A stretch of 64,000 nt of DNA from RUG563 sp045590215. GTDB taxonomy: Bacteria; Bacillota; Clostridia; Christensenellales; Aristaeellaceae. A program made the position numbers and the translations under genes. Positions 33,962 to 41,567 of the stretch are shown piece after piece (position 1 is the first letter of the stretch; every line of letters starts with the position of its first letter). Under the pieces are notes generated by a model. The model was not told where the DNA came from. It did not search any database and worked only from the letters and a program-made list of their open reading frames with translations. The DNA is taken from NCBI GenBank assembly GCA_045590215.1, contig JAZNQO010000026.1:186001-250000 (forward strand), in the 5' to 3' direction.

Positions 33962-35187
33962 AGAAAAAACTCCCTGCCTTTCTGGTGCTGCTGGTAATTA
34001 CGCTGATTGCCGGGCTGGTGCTGGGCGGAACCTACCAAATCACCAAAGACCCCATCGATACCCAAGCCCTGCAGGCTGCTGAAAATGCCAGAAAAGCTGC
34101 CCTGCCCATGGCTGAATCTTTTTCCGAAATTCCTCTGCCGGAGGGCAGCAAGCTCTCCTGGTGCTATGAAGGCAAAAAGGGCGATGAACTCGTCGGCTAT
34201 GTGGCCATGTGCAAGGTGCAAGGCTTTGGCGGCGAAGTGGAAGTGATTGCCGGGGTGGATACCAACCTCGTGATTACCGGCGTGAATGTGGGCGGCAGCA
34301 ATTTCTCCGAAACCGCTGGTTTGGGTGCCAAGGCAAAGGATGCCGCTTTCACTGATCGCTTTCTTGGCAAAACGGCACCGCTTCGCATTATCAAGGCTGG
34401 CGATAACGCTGCCGATAATACGGTGGACGCCATCACCGCAGCCACCATTACCTCCAGTGCTGTCAATGGCGGCGTGAATAATATTTCTGCTTATATCAAA
34501 TCCCTCCTCTTCCCCGAAACGGAAGCAGAAGGAAGCGAAGCCGCTTATGTCACCTTCGGCGCATCCTCCAAGGGCTATAAGGGGCCGGTCTGGGTGGATG
34601 TGGCTTTCGATACGGAAGGAACAATCCTCTCCCTTTCCGTGGGCAATGAAAAGTTCCAGGAGACGGAAGGTGTGGGCACGCAGGTGAAGGACGAAGCTTT
34701 TACCGCCCAGTTTATTGGCAAGAAGGCTCCCGTCGCCATGGAAGATATCGACACCATTACCGGGGCTACCGTTTCTTCCACTGCCGTTGTCAATGCCGTG
34801 AACAAGGCCTATGACAAATATCTGGCCGCCGATGACCCGGCGCAGGAAGCCATTCCAGAAGAAAAAGCCCCGGAAGCTGGTGCTGTGCCTGTCACGGGTG
34901 AGGTTTTTGGCGCATCCGCCAAGGGCTATAAAGGCCCTGTTTGGGTAGATGTCACCTTTGATGCCGATGGCAAAATCACGTCCCTTTCCGTGGGCAATGA
35001 GAAGTTCAAAGAAACGGATGGCTTGGGCACGCAGGTGAAAGAAAAAGCCTTTACCAGCCAGTTTATCGGCAAACAAGCTCCCGTTTCCATGGAAGATATT
35101 GACGCCGCCACCGGAGCTACCGTCTCTTCCAACGCCGTGGTCAATGCCATCAATAAGGCTTATGAAAAATCTCTGGGTCAGGAATAA
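33958..35187 (+). CDS. rnfG: RnfG-like electron transport subunit with three FMN-binding domains
   Basis: 409 residues, about twice the usual RnfG length. N-terminal membrane helix (about 6-26), then a normal RnfG FMN-binding domain with TAAT (Thr163 the expected FMN-threonine), then two extra FMN-binding modules at about 200-290 and 317-407 with TGAT (Thr271 and Thr388). The two extra modules are nearly identical (FGASxKGYKGPVWVDV ... VSS) and spaced by 117 residues, so they arose by recent duplication; an acidic/proline linker (about 293-316) separates them. GTG start with AAGGAGG, overlapping the previous stop. Expected to be exported-side and flavinylated by ApbE. Confidence 0.88.
   Translation: MKKKLPAFLVLLVITLIAGLVLGGTYQITKDPIDTQALQAAENARKAALPMAESFSEIPLPEGSKLSWCYEGKKGDELVGYVAMCKVQGFGGEVEVIAGVDTNLVITGVNVGGSNFSETAGLGAKAKDAAFTDRFLGKTAPLRIIKAGDNAADNTVDAITAATITSSAVNGGVNNISAYIKSLLFPETEAEGSEAAYVTFGASSKGYKGPVWVDVAFDTEGTILSLSVGNEKFQETEGVGTQVKDEAFTAQFIGKKAPVAMEDIDTITGATVSSTAVVNAVNKAYDKYLAADDPAQEAIPEEKAPEAGAVPVTGEVFGASAKGYKGPVWVDVTFDADGKITSLSVGNEKFKETDGLGTQVKEKAFTSQFIGKQAPVSMEDIDAATGATVSSNAVVNAINKAYEKSLGQE
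34555..35175 (+). repeat. tandem duplication of FMN-binding module in rnfG
   Basis: Unit 1 starts at 34555 and unit 2 at 34906, a period of 351 bases (117 codons). Protein identity of the two units is high (over three quarters by eye) and the shared length is about 90 codons; synonymous differences show they are separate copies and not an assembly echo. Confidence 0.85.
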
Positions 35188-35222
35188 CCCATATCAATTC
35201 TGAAAACGAGGTGCATTCCTTC

Positions 35223-36587
35223 ATGAAAAAAACATTCAAACGGGGCGGCATTCATCCCCTGCATCATGAAGGCAGCGGCAAGCTGCCCACCAGGGATAAG
35301 CCCATTGAAGATTATGTGTCTGATAGCGTGGTCATCCATATGGCCATGAATATTGGTGCCCCGGCCACCCCCTGCGTGAAAAAGGGTGATTATGTGAAAG
35401 TGGGTCAGGTCATCGGCACAGCAAACGGCTTTATGAGCGTTCCTGTCCACGCCAGCATTTCCGGCGAAGTGACCGCCGTGGAGCAGATTCCCTACCTTGG
35501 CGCAAGCCCTGTGATGGCCGTTTCCATTAAAAACGATTTCACCGATACTTGGGAAGAATTAAAACCCCTTGGCTCTGTGGAGCAGGTGGACCCCTCCCTT
35601 GTGATTCCCGCCATCCAAAACGCCGGTATCACCGGCATGGGCGGCGCATCCTTCCCCACCCATGTGAAGCTCACCTTCCGGGAAGGGGCCGTTTGCGATA
35701 CGATCATCGTCAATGGTGCCGAATGTGAAACTCATCTCACCGCCGACCATCGACTGATGATCGAAAACAGCGTCCGCATTGTTGACGGCCTGCGTGCTGT
35801 GATGCGTGCGCTGAATGTGGATAAGGGCGTTATCGCCATCGAAGATAATAAACCCGAATCCATTGCCGCCATGGAAAAGGCCGCCAACGGCCGGGATGGC
35901 GTTGTGGTGCAGGTATTGAAAACCAAATACCCTCAAGGCGGTGAAAAGCAGCTGATTGAAGCCGTAACAGGCCGTCAGGTGCCTGCCGGAAAATTGCCCA
36001 TTGACGCCCATGTGGTGGTGCTCAATGTAGGCACCTGCGCCGCCATTGCCGATGCCATCATTGACGGTACGCCCCTTGTGAGCCGTATCTGCACGGTCAC
36101 CGGCTGCGTGCGCAATCCCAAAAACCTTCGCATCCGTGTGGGTACTGTAGTGGAGGATATGATCGGTGCCTGCGGCGGCTTCTCCGAAAACCCCGGCAAG
36201 GTGTTTTTCGGCGGTGCCATGACGGGCATTGCCATCCCCAATATCTCTACCCCCACCGCTAAGTCCACCAACGGCGTGGTTGTGCTGTCGGAGCAGGATG
36301 CCAAGTCCTTGGACGAAAGTGCCTGCATCCGCTGCGGCCGTTGCGTGGCCGCCTGCCCTGTCGGCCTCAACCCTTACCAAATCAAAGTAGCCGCTGACGC
36401 AAGCGACTTTGCCGCTGCCGAAAAGCTGCATGTGATGGACTGCATGCTGTGCGGCTCCTGCGCTTTTGTGTGCCCTGCCCGCCGCTGGCTCACGCCTTCC
36501 TTCCGCTTTGCCAAGGAAAAGATTACAGCCGAAAAGCGTGCACAAGCCGCCAAAGCCGCCGCTGAAAAAGGAGGTGCTGCGAAATGA
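35223..36587 (+). CDS. rnfC: Rnf complex subunit RnfC
   Basis: Peripheral NADH-oxidising subunit with FMN and two [4Fe-4S] clusters. 454 residues. Family start KKTFKRGGIHPLHHEG, glycine-rich flavin/NADH region GITGMGGASFPTHVK and NGAECETHLTADHRLM, and cluster motifs CIRCGRCVAACPVGLNP and CMLCGSCAFVCP. ATG at 35223 after GAGG; a GTG 12 bases upstream is less likely. Stop overlaps rnfD as ATGA. Confidence 0.95.
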   Translation: MKKTFKRGGIHPLHHEGSGKLPTRDKPIEDYVSDSVVIHMAMNIGAPATPCVKKGDYVKVGQVIGTANGFMSVPVHASISGEVTAVEQIPYLGASPVMAVSIKNDFTDTWEELKPLGSVEQVDPSLVIPAIQNAGITGMGGASFPTHVKLTFREGAVCDTIIVNGAECETHLTADHRLMIENSVRIVDGLRAVMRALNVDKGVIAIEDNKPESIAAMEKAANGRDGVVVQVLKTKYPQGGEKQLIEAVTGRQVPAGKLPIDAHVVVLNVGTCAAIADAIIDGTPLVSRICTVTGCVRNPKNLRIRVGTVVEDMIGACGGFSENPGKVFFGGAMTGIAIPNISTPTAKSTNGVVVLSEQDAKSLDESACIRCGRCVAACPVGLNPYQIKVAADASDFAAAEKLHVMDCMLCGSCAFVCPARRWLTPSFRFAKEKITAEKRAQAAKAAAEKGGAAK

Positions 36588-37510
36588 ATTTGAGAATTTC
36601 CACCGCTCCCCATTATCATCATCCCATTACCACCAATCGCCTGATGCTGTATGTGCTGCTTTCGCTGCTTCCAGCCACTGCCTTTGGCATTTACGCCTTC
36701 GGCATCCCGGCAGCCGTGCTGATTGCCATCTCCTGCGCAACTGCTGTGCTTTGCGAGTTTTTGTGGCAGAAGATTGCTAAAAAGCCTGTCCGCATCGGCG
36801 ATTGCTCCGCCCTTGTTACCGGCCTCATTCTGGCTCTCAATCTTCCGGCTAATGCGCCCTGGTGGCTGGCGGTGATCGGCAGTGCCTTCGCCATCCTGAT
36901 TGTAAAGCAGCTTTTCGGCGGCATCGGCGATAACTTCCTGAACCCTGCCATTGCTGCCCGTGCGGTGCTGCTGGCCTCCTGGCCTGTGCATATGACCCGC
37001 TATGTAGTCCCCACCTTCTTTGAAGCAGGCGTTGATGCCGTCACAGGGGCTACCCCCCTTGCAACTCGCTCGGCAGAGCTCATGGATCTTTTCATGGGGC
37101 GCATTCCCGGCTGTATCGGCGAAGTGAGCAAGATTGCTATTTTGTTGGGTCTCCTCATTCTCCTTGTTACCAAGACCGTCACATGGCATATCCCCGTGAC
37201 GATGGTGGCAAGCGTCTTCGTCTTCTCCTGGCTCTTTGGGGCAGATCCCGTGTATGCCATTCTTTCCGGCGGCGTGTTGTTTGGTGCCGTGTTCATGGCA
37301 ACGGATTATGTCACCTCCCCCATGACCAGGATGGGCCAAGTGATTTACGCTTTCGGCATTGGCCTTATCATTGCCGTTATCCGTAATTTCGGTGCCTATC
37401 CCGAAGGGGTCACTTACGGCATTCTGTTAATGAATGTGGCTACGCCCCTCATTGATCGTTTCACACCCCAAAAGATATACGGCTATCAGAAGGAGGTTAA
37501 AAAAGCATGA
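36584..37510 (+). CDS. rnfD: Rnf complex subunit RnfD
   Basis: 308-residue membrane subunit carrying covalently bound FMN at Thr157 of TGATPLAT (expected ApbE site), with about nine to ten helices. It is homologous to NqrB and forms part of the ion-translocating core. Overlaps both neighbours by ATGA. Confidence 0.95.
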   Translation: MNLRISTAPHYHHPITTNRLMLYVLLSLLPATAFGIYAFGIPAAVLIAISCATAVLCEFLWQKIAKKPVRIGDCSALVTGLILALNLPANAPWWLAVIGSAFAILIVKQLFGGIGDNFLNPAIAARAVLLASWPVHMTRYVVPTFFEAGVDAVTGATPLATRSAELMDLFMGRIPGCIGEVSKIAILLGLLILLVTKTVTWHIPVTMVASVFVFSWLFGADPVYAILSGGVLFGAVFMATDYVTSPMTRMGQVIYAFGIGLIIAVIRNFGAYPEGVTYGILLMNVATPLIDRFTPQKIYGYQKEVKKA

Positions 37511-38148
37511 GTGAAGAAAAACTCCGTTTGGGGAAAGTGGTTTCCAACGGTATCATCACCGAAAACCCCACCTTCCGTCTGGTGCTGGGTACCTGCCCCA
37601 CCCTTGCCGTCACCACAAGTGCCATAAATGGCCTTGGCATGGGTGCTGCGGCTACGTTCGTGCTCATCTGCTCCAATTTAGTGATTTCCCTGCTGCGCAA
37701 TTTCATCCCCGATAAGGTGCGTATTCCTGCGTTTATCGTGGTCATCTGCACGTTCGTTACCATGGTGCAGCTTTTGATGCAGGCCTTCATTCCTTCCCTG
37801 TATGATGCCCTCGGCATCTTCATTCCCCTCATTGTGGTAAACTGCATCATTCTGGCCCGTGCGGAAGCCTTTGCCAGCAAGAACGGCCCTGTTGCTTCCG
37901 TGTGCGACGGCCTTGGCATGGGGCTTGGCTTCACGCTGGCTCTGGTGATTCTTGGCTCCATCCGTGAGCTGATCGGCAATGGCAGCATCTTCGGCATGAA
38001 TGTGCTGGGTGCATCCTATGAGCCCATGCTGCTGATCGTGCTGGCTTCCGGCGGCTTCCTCACGTACGGCCTGATGCTGGGGCTTTTCAATCTGTTAGTC
38101 AAAAAGCTGGAACAAAAGAAATCCCGGAAGGAGGCTGACCTGGCATGA
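37507..38148 (+). CDS. rnfE: Rnf complex subunit RnfE
   Basis: 213-residue polytopic subunit (NqrD/RnfE family) with about six helices. The conserved VLGTCPTLAVTTSAINGLGMG contains the cysteine that holds the shared intramembrane iron centre together with RnfA. ATGA overlaps at both ends. Confidence 0.95.
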   Translation: MSEEKLRLGKVVSNGIITENPTFRLVLGTCPTLAVTTSAINGLGMGAAATFVLICSNLVISLLRNFIPDKVRIPAFIVVICTFVTMVQLLMQAFIPSLYDALGIFIPLIVVNCIILARAEAFASKNGPVASVCDGLGMGLGFTLALVILGSIRELIGNGSIFGMNVLGASYEPMLLIVLASGGFLTYGLMLGLFNLLVKKLEQKKSRKEADLA

Positions 38149-38729
38149 CGGAAATTATGAGCATCCTGCTTTTCTTTGTCAGCTGCGTTCTGACGAATAA
38201 CTTCATCTTCTCCCGGTTTCTTGGCTGCTGCCCCTTCCTTGGCGTGAGCAATAAGGTGGAGACCAGCGTTTCCATGGGGCTTGCCGTAACTTTCGTGATG
38301 ACAATCGCTTCCCTCTTTTGTTACATGATTTACAATTGGCTGCTGATTCCGCTGAACATCACCTTCATGAGCACCATTGCTTTCATCCTGGTAATTGCTG
38401 CTCTGGTTCAGTTCGTAGAAATGTTCCTGAAAAAATCCAGCCCCACGCTGTATGGTGCCCTCGGCATTTATCTGCCCCTCATCACCACCAACTGCGCCGT
38501 GCTGGGCGTTGCCACGCTGAACATGAATAACGGCTATAACCTGCTCTATTCCGTGCTCAACGGCACTTTCTCCGCCCTTGGCTTCACGCTGGCTATCGTG
38601 CTGATGGCAGGCGTCCGGGAGCGTCTGGAAAGCAGCCATATCCCCGATTGCATGAAAGGCTTCCCCATCACGCTGGTTTCCGCAGGGCTCATGGCTGTTG
38701 CCTTCATGGGCTTCAGCGGCTTGGTATAA
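38145..38729 (+). CDS. rnfA: Rnf complex subunit RnfA
   Basis: 194-residue polytopic subunit (NqrE/RnfA family) with six helices. The family motif NNFIFSRFLGCCPFLGVS and ITTNCAVLG carry the cysteines of the intramembrane iron site shared with RnfE. Overlaps rnfE by ATGA. Confidence 0.95.
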   Translation: MTEIMSILLFFVSCVLTNNFIFSRFLGCCPFLGVSNKVETSVSMGLAVTFVMTIASLFCYMIYNWLLIPLNITFMSTIAFILVIAALVQFVEMFLKKSSPTLYGALGIYLPLITTNCAVLGVATLNMNNGYNLLYSVLNGTFSALGFTLAIVLMAGVRERLESSHIPDCMKGFPITLVSAGLMAVAFMGFSGLV

Positions 38730-38744
38730 AGGAGGGAAAGCAAG

Positions 38745-39530
38745 ATGATCATTTTATATGCCGGATTATTGCTGGGTGCGTTAGGGCTGATTTTCGGCGG
38801 CGTGCTCACCTTTGCCTCCAAGAAGTTCCATGTGGATGTGGATGAGCGCGTGGGACAAATCAAGGATTGCCTCGGCGGTGCCAATTGCGGTGCTTGCGGC
38901 TATGCCGGGTGCGATGCCTTTGCCCAGGCCGTGGTGGACGGCAAGGCTCCTGTCAATGGCTGTGCGCCTGCCGGTGCCAAGGGCATTGAAAAAATCAGCC
39001 GCATCATGGGCGTGGAAGCCCCGGAAGGTGAACGGTTGGTGGCTCGTGTGCTCTGTCAGGGCGAAAAGGGCATTGCCATGGATCGCTATGAGTATGACGG
39101 GTATAAGAGTTGTGCTGTGGCTGCTTCTTTGGCCGGCGGCCCCAAGGCCTGCCGCTTCTCCTGCATCGGCCTTGGCGATTGTCAGGATAAGTGCAAATTT
39201 GACGCTATCAAAATGGAAAACGGTATTGCCAATATTGACCCCGATAAGTGCACCGCCTGCGGTGTGTGCGTAAAGGCTTGCCCCCGCAACGTCATTTCTC
39301 TGATGCCTGTATCCCAGTCCGTCATCGTGCGCTGCCGCAATACGGATACTGCCCGTGCTGCCCGTGCTGTGTGCATGGATGCCTGCATCGGATGCGGCCG
39401 CTGCAAGAAGGAATGCAAGTATGAAGCCATCGTTGTGGAAAACGGCTTGGCGCATATCATCAATGATAAATGCACTCGCTGCGGCGAATGTGCTGCCGTT
39501 TGCCCCTGCAAATGTATCATAATTGAATAA
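38745..39530 (+). CDS. rnfB: Rnf complex subunit RnfB
   Basis: 261-residue ferredoxin-interacting subunit. One N-terminal membrane helix, a four-cysteine Fer4_18-type cluster (NCGACGYAGCDAFAQ and NGCAPAG), then ferredoxin modules CTACGVCVKACPRNVI, CMDACIGCGRCKKECKYEAI and CTRCGECAAVCPCKCI. Electrons enter the complex here from reduced ferredoxin. GGAGGG eight bases before the ATG. Last gene of the operon. Confidence 0.95.
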   Translation: MIILYAGLLLGALGLIFGGVLTFASKKFHVDVDERVGQIKDCLGGANCGACGYAGCDAFAQAVVDGKAPVNGCAPAGAKGIEKISRIMGVEAPEGERLVARVLCQGEKGIAMDRYEYDGYKSCAVAASLAGGPKACRFSCIGLGDCQDKCKFDAIKMENGIANIDPDKCTACGVCVKACPRNVISLMPVSQSVIVRCRNTDTARAARAVCMDACIGCGRCKKECKYEAIVVENGLAHIINDKCTRCGECAAVCPCKCIIIE

Positions 39531-39583
39531 ATGAGTGACATTTTCTGCTACACAGCAGGAAAAACGCATTTCTTACAGAATGA

Positions 39584-39618
39584 AACAGAGCGATGTTTTG
39601 CCCATCGCTCTGTTTTAT
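39584..39618 (+). terminator. terminator of apbE-rnf operon
   Basis: Perfect 11-base stem ACAGAGCGATG (39585-39595)/CATCGCTCTGT (39603-39613) followed by TTTATTT. Confidence 0.9.
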
Positions 39619-39641
39619 TTTGATTGGATTGGAGAAGGTTC

Positions 39642-40478
39642 ATGAACACTTATGAAAACCTGACACTTGATCAGGAAAGAGCCCTTTATGGCATTCATCA
39701 TGCCGGGGTGAAAAACTGCTTATTCGACGGCCCTGCCGACGGTGAATCCGCCCTGAAAGAAACCCATCATCTGCATATTGAAAACTGCGATTTTCACCTG
39801 CGCTATCCTCTCTGGCATATGGCGGATTCTACCATGGTCAACTGCCGCATGACGAGCACCTGCCGGGCTGCCCTTTGGTACGATCAGGGTGTTGAGATTC
39901 ACAAATGCTCTTTGGGCGGCACCAAGGCCGTCCGGGAATGTGATGACACCGTCATTACCGATACCGATATCCATTCCTCGGAATTTGGCTGGTATTGCCG
40001 GGGGCTCACCATGCAGCACTGCGATTTGTCGTCCGAATATCCATTCCTGAACAGCAGCCATATGCTCTTTGAACAGTTCACCATGACTGCCAAATATTCT
40101 TTCCAGTATTGCACCGATACCATCATCCGCCATTCTCATCTGAAAACAAAAGACGCCTTCTGGCACAGCAAGAACATCCGGGTGGAAGACAGCATCGTCC
40201 AAGGGGAATACCTTGGCTGGTATTCCGAAAACCTCCATCTTATCCGCTGCAAAATCATCGGCACCCAGCCTCTTTGCTATTGCAAAAATCTGGTGCTGGA
40301 GGATTGTGAAATGGTGGATGCGGATTTGTGCTTTGAAAGAAGCTCGGTGCAAGCCACCATCAAAGGCAGCCTCATCAGCGTCAAAAATCCCTTGGCTGGC
40401 AGCCGTATCGTGGCAGACCAAATCGGCGAAATCATTCAGGAAGAAGGCTTCGAGGACGCAGTCATCCAAACCCGATAA
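39642..40478 (+). CDS. DUF3737 family beta-helix protein
   Basis: 278 residues, cytoplasmic, built from short repeats in which Cys, Asp and His recur every 18-22 residues (HLHIENCDFHLRYPLWHM, HKCSLGGTKAVREC, MQHCDLSSEYPFLN), as expected for a right-handed parallel beta-helix. The family (DUF3737) is widespread in gut Firmicutes; I know of no established function. ATG at 39642, with GGAGAAGG upstream. Single gene between two terminators. Confidence 0.75.
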   Translation: MNTYENLTLDQERALYGIHHAGVKNCLFDGPADGESALKETHHLHIENCDFHLRYPLWHMADSTMVNCRMTSTCRAALWYDQGVEIHKCSLGGTKAVRECDDTVITDTDIHSSEFGWYCRGLTMQHCDLSSEYPFLNSSHMLFEQFTMTAKYSFQYCTDTIIRHSHLKTKDAFWHSKNIRVEDSIVQGEYLGWYSENLHLIRCKIIGTQPLCYCKNLVLEDCEMVDADLCFERSSVQATIKGSLISVKNPLAGSRIVADQIGEIIQEEGFEDAVIQTR

Positions 40479-40496
40479 GCTATATATTCCCCATAC

Positions 40497-40543
40497 AAAA
40501 CGGCTTCTCTGCTTCGTGTCAGGCATCGAGAAGCCGTTTTTTT
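40497..40543 (+). terminator. rho-independent terminator
   Basis: CGGCTTCTC (40501-40509)/GAGAAGCCG (40528-40536), extended by ACGGC/GCCGT, followed by T7. Confidence 0.9.
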
Positions 40544-40574
40544 CGTCAATTTTATAAGATTCTGTTACAAAATT

Positions 40575-40581
40575 TGTCGAA
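40575..40581 (+). promoter_or_regulatory. putative 0A box (Spo0A binding site)
   Basis: TGTCGAA matches the Spo0A consensus TGNCGAA exactly and lies 26 bases before the -35 box of spo0A, suggesting autoregulation. Confidence 0.6.
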
Positions 40582-40606
40582 AGTTATTCTTTTGGTTTAA
40601 TTTTTA

Positions 40607-40634
40607 TTGATATTTTTATTCTTTTATTTATAAT
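40607..40634 (+). promoter_or_regulatory. promoter for spo0A
   Basis: TTGATA (40607-40612), 16-base spacer, TATAAT (40629-40634). A sigma-H type promoter was not clear. Confidence 0.6.
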
Positions 40635-40729
40635 TTTTACCATAGATGGATGAATTTGTTTCACCTTATCTTAGCGAGCGGAATCTTGTTGGATTCCCTC
40701 AATCCATGCAGAAAGGACTGAGTTCCATT

Positions 40730-41500
40730 ATGGCCCAACTGAAGGTGGCAATCATTGACGACAACGCAGAAATACGAGAGCAATTAGCACATTTTTTGAA
40801 AGAGGAAAGAAGCATTTCCGTTATCGGTGAAGCAGATAATGGGCTGGACGCCGTCACGCTGATCCGGGAACAGCGTCCTGACCTCATTCTTCTTGATATG
40901 ATTATGCCCGGCATGGACGGCTTTGGTGTTTTGCAGCATATTCAAACCCTGCCCAAAGATCGGCGTCCCCATGTGATTGCCATCACAGCCCTTGGCCGGG
41001 ACGATTTCATTCGCCGTGCCATTGCCCTTGGCGTGTCTTATTATATGGTCAAGCCCATCGAGCTCAATACCCTCATGGATCGCATCCGTGATGTGATTCG
41101 CCTGTCTGATCAGCCGTCTTCTCCCCTTCCCCTTCTGCCCTTGCCCGGCTCCACCATGGAAGACAAACTCTCCAACATCTTCCTCTCCATCGGCATCCCG
41201 GCACATATCAAGGGCTATCAATTCCTGCGTGAAGCGGTGAAGCTGGTGGTGGAAGACCATACCCTCATCGGAGCCATCACCAAGGAGCTTTACCCTGCCA
41301 TCGCTCACCGCTTTGCCACCACACCTTCCAAAGTGGAGCGTGCCATCCGCCACGCCATCGAAGTGGCGTGGAACAGAGGCCGTGTGGACGTGCTGAACAA
41401 AGCCTTCGGCTGCACCGTGGCCCTTCCCGGCGAAAAGCCCACCAATGGGGAATTTATTGCCCTGCTTGCTGATAAACTGGCGGCAGATAAAATCGCTTGA
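40730..41500 (+). CDS. spo0A: sporulation master regulator Spo0A
   Basis: Response regulator that commits the cell to sporulation. 256 residues. Receiver domain with acidic pocket Asp10-Asp11, phosphoacceptor Asp56 in LILLDMIMPGMDG, and Lys in MVKPIE; a proline-rich linker (SSPLPLLPLPG); and the C-terminal Spo0A DNA-binding domain whose recognition helix reads SKVERAIRHAIEVAWNRG, a family hallmark. I start at 40730 (MAQLKVAIIDD); the ribosome-binding site AAGGA is somewhat far (12 bases), and an ATG at 40706 is an alternative. The upstream frame to 40646 has no support. Confidence 0.95.
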   Translation: MAQLKVAIIDDNAEIREQLAHFLKEERSISVIGEADNGLDAVTLIREQRPDLILLDMIMPGMDGFGVLQHIQTLPKDRRPHVIAITALGRDDFIRRAIALGVSYYMVKPIELNTLMDRIRDVIRLSDQPSSPLPLLPLPGSTMEDKLSNIFLSIGIPAHIKGYQFLREAVKLVVEDHTLIGAITKELYPAIAHRFATTPSKVERAIRHAIEVAWNRGRVDVLNKAFGCTVALPGEKPTNGEFIALLADKLAADKIA

Positions 41501-41522
41501 AATTATTTGAGAACCAAACGAA

Positions 41523-41567
41523 AAGCGTCTCCTGAAACGAAAAGCTTCAGAAGACGCTTGATTTTTA
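41523..41567. terminator. terminator between spo0A and lacZ
   Basis: AAGCGTCT (41523-41530)/AGACGCTT (41552-41559) with an inner CTGAA/TTCAG, followed by ATTTTTA. The 3' side overlaps the last codons of the convergent lacZ. Confidence 0.75.

Noticed and set aside
34555..35175. Assembly artefact in rnfG
   Set aside because: The two repeat units differ at many synonymous and some amino-acid positions and keep the frame, so they are real copies.
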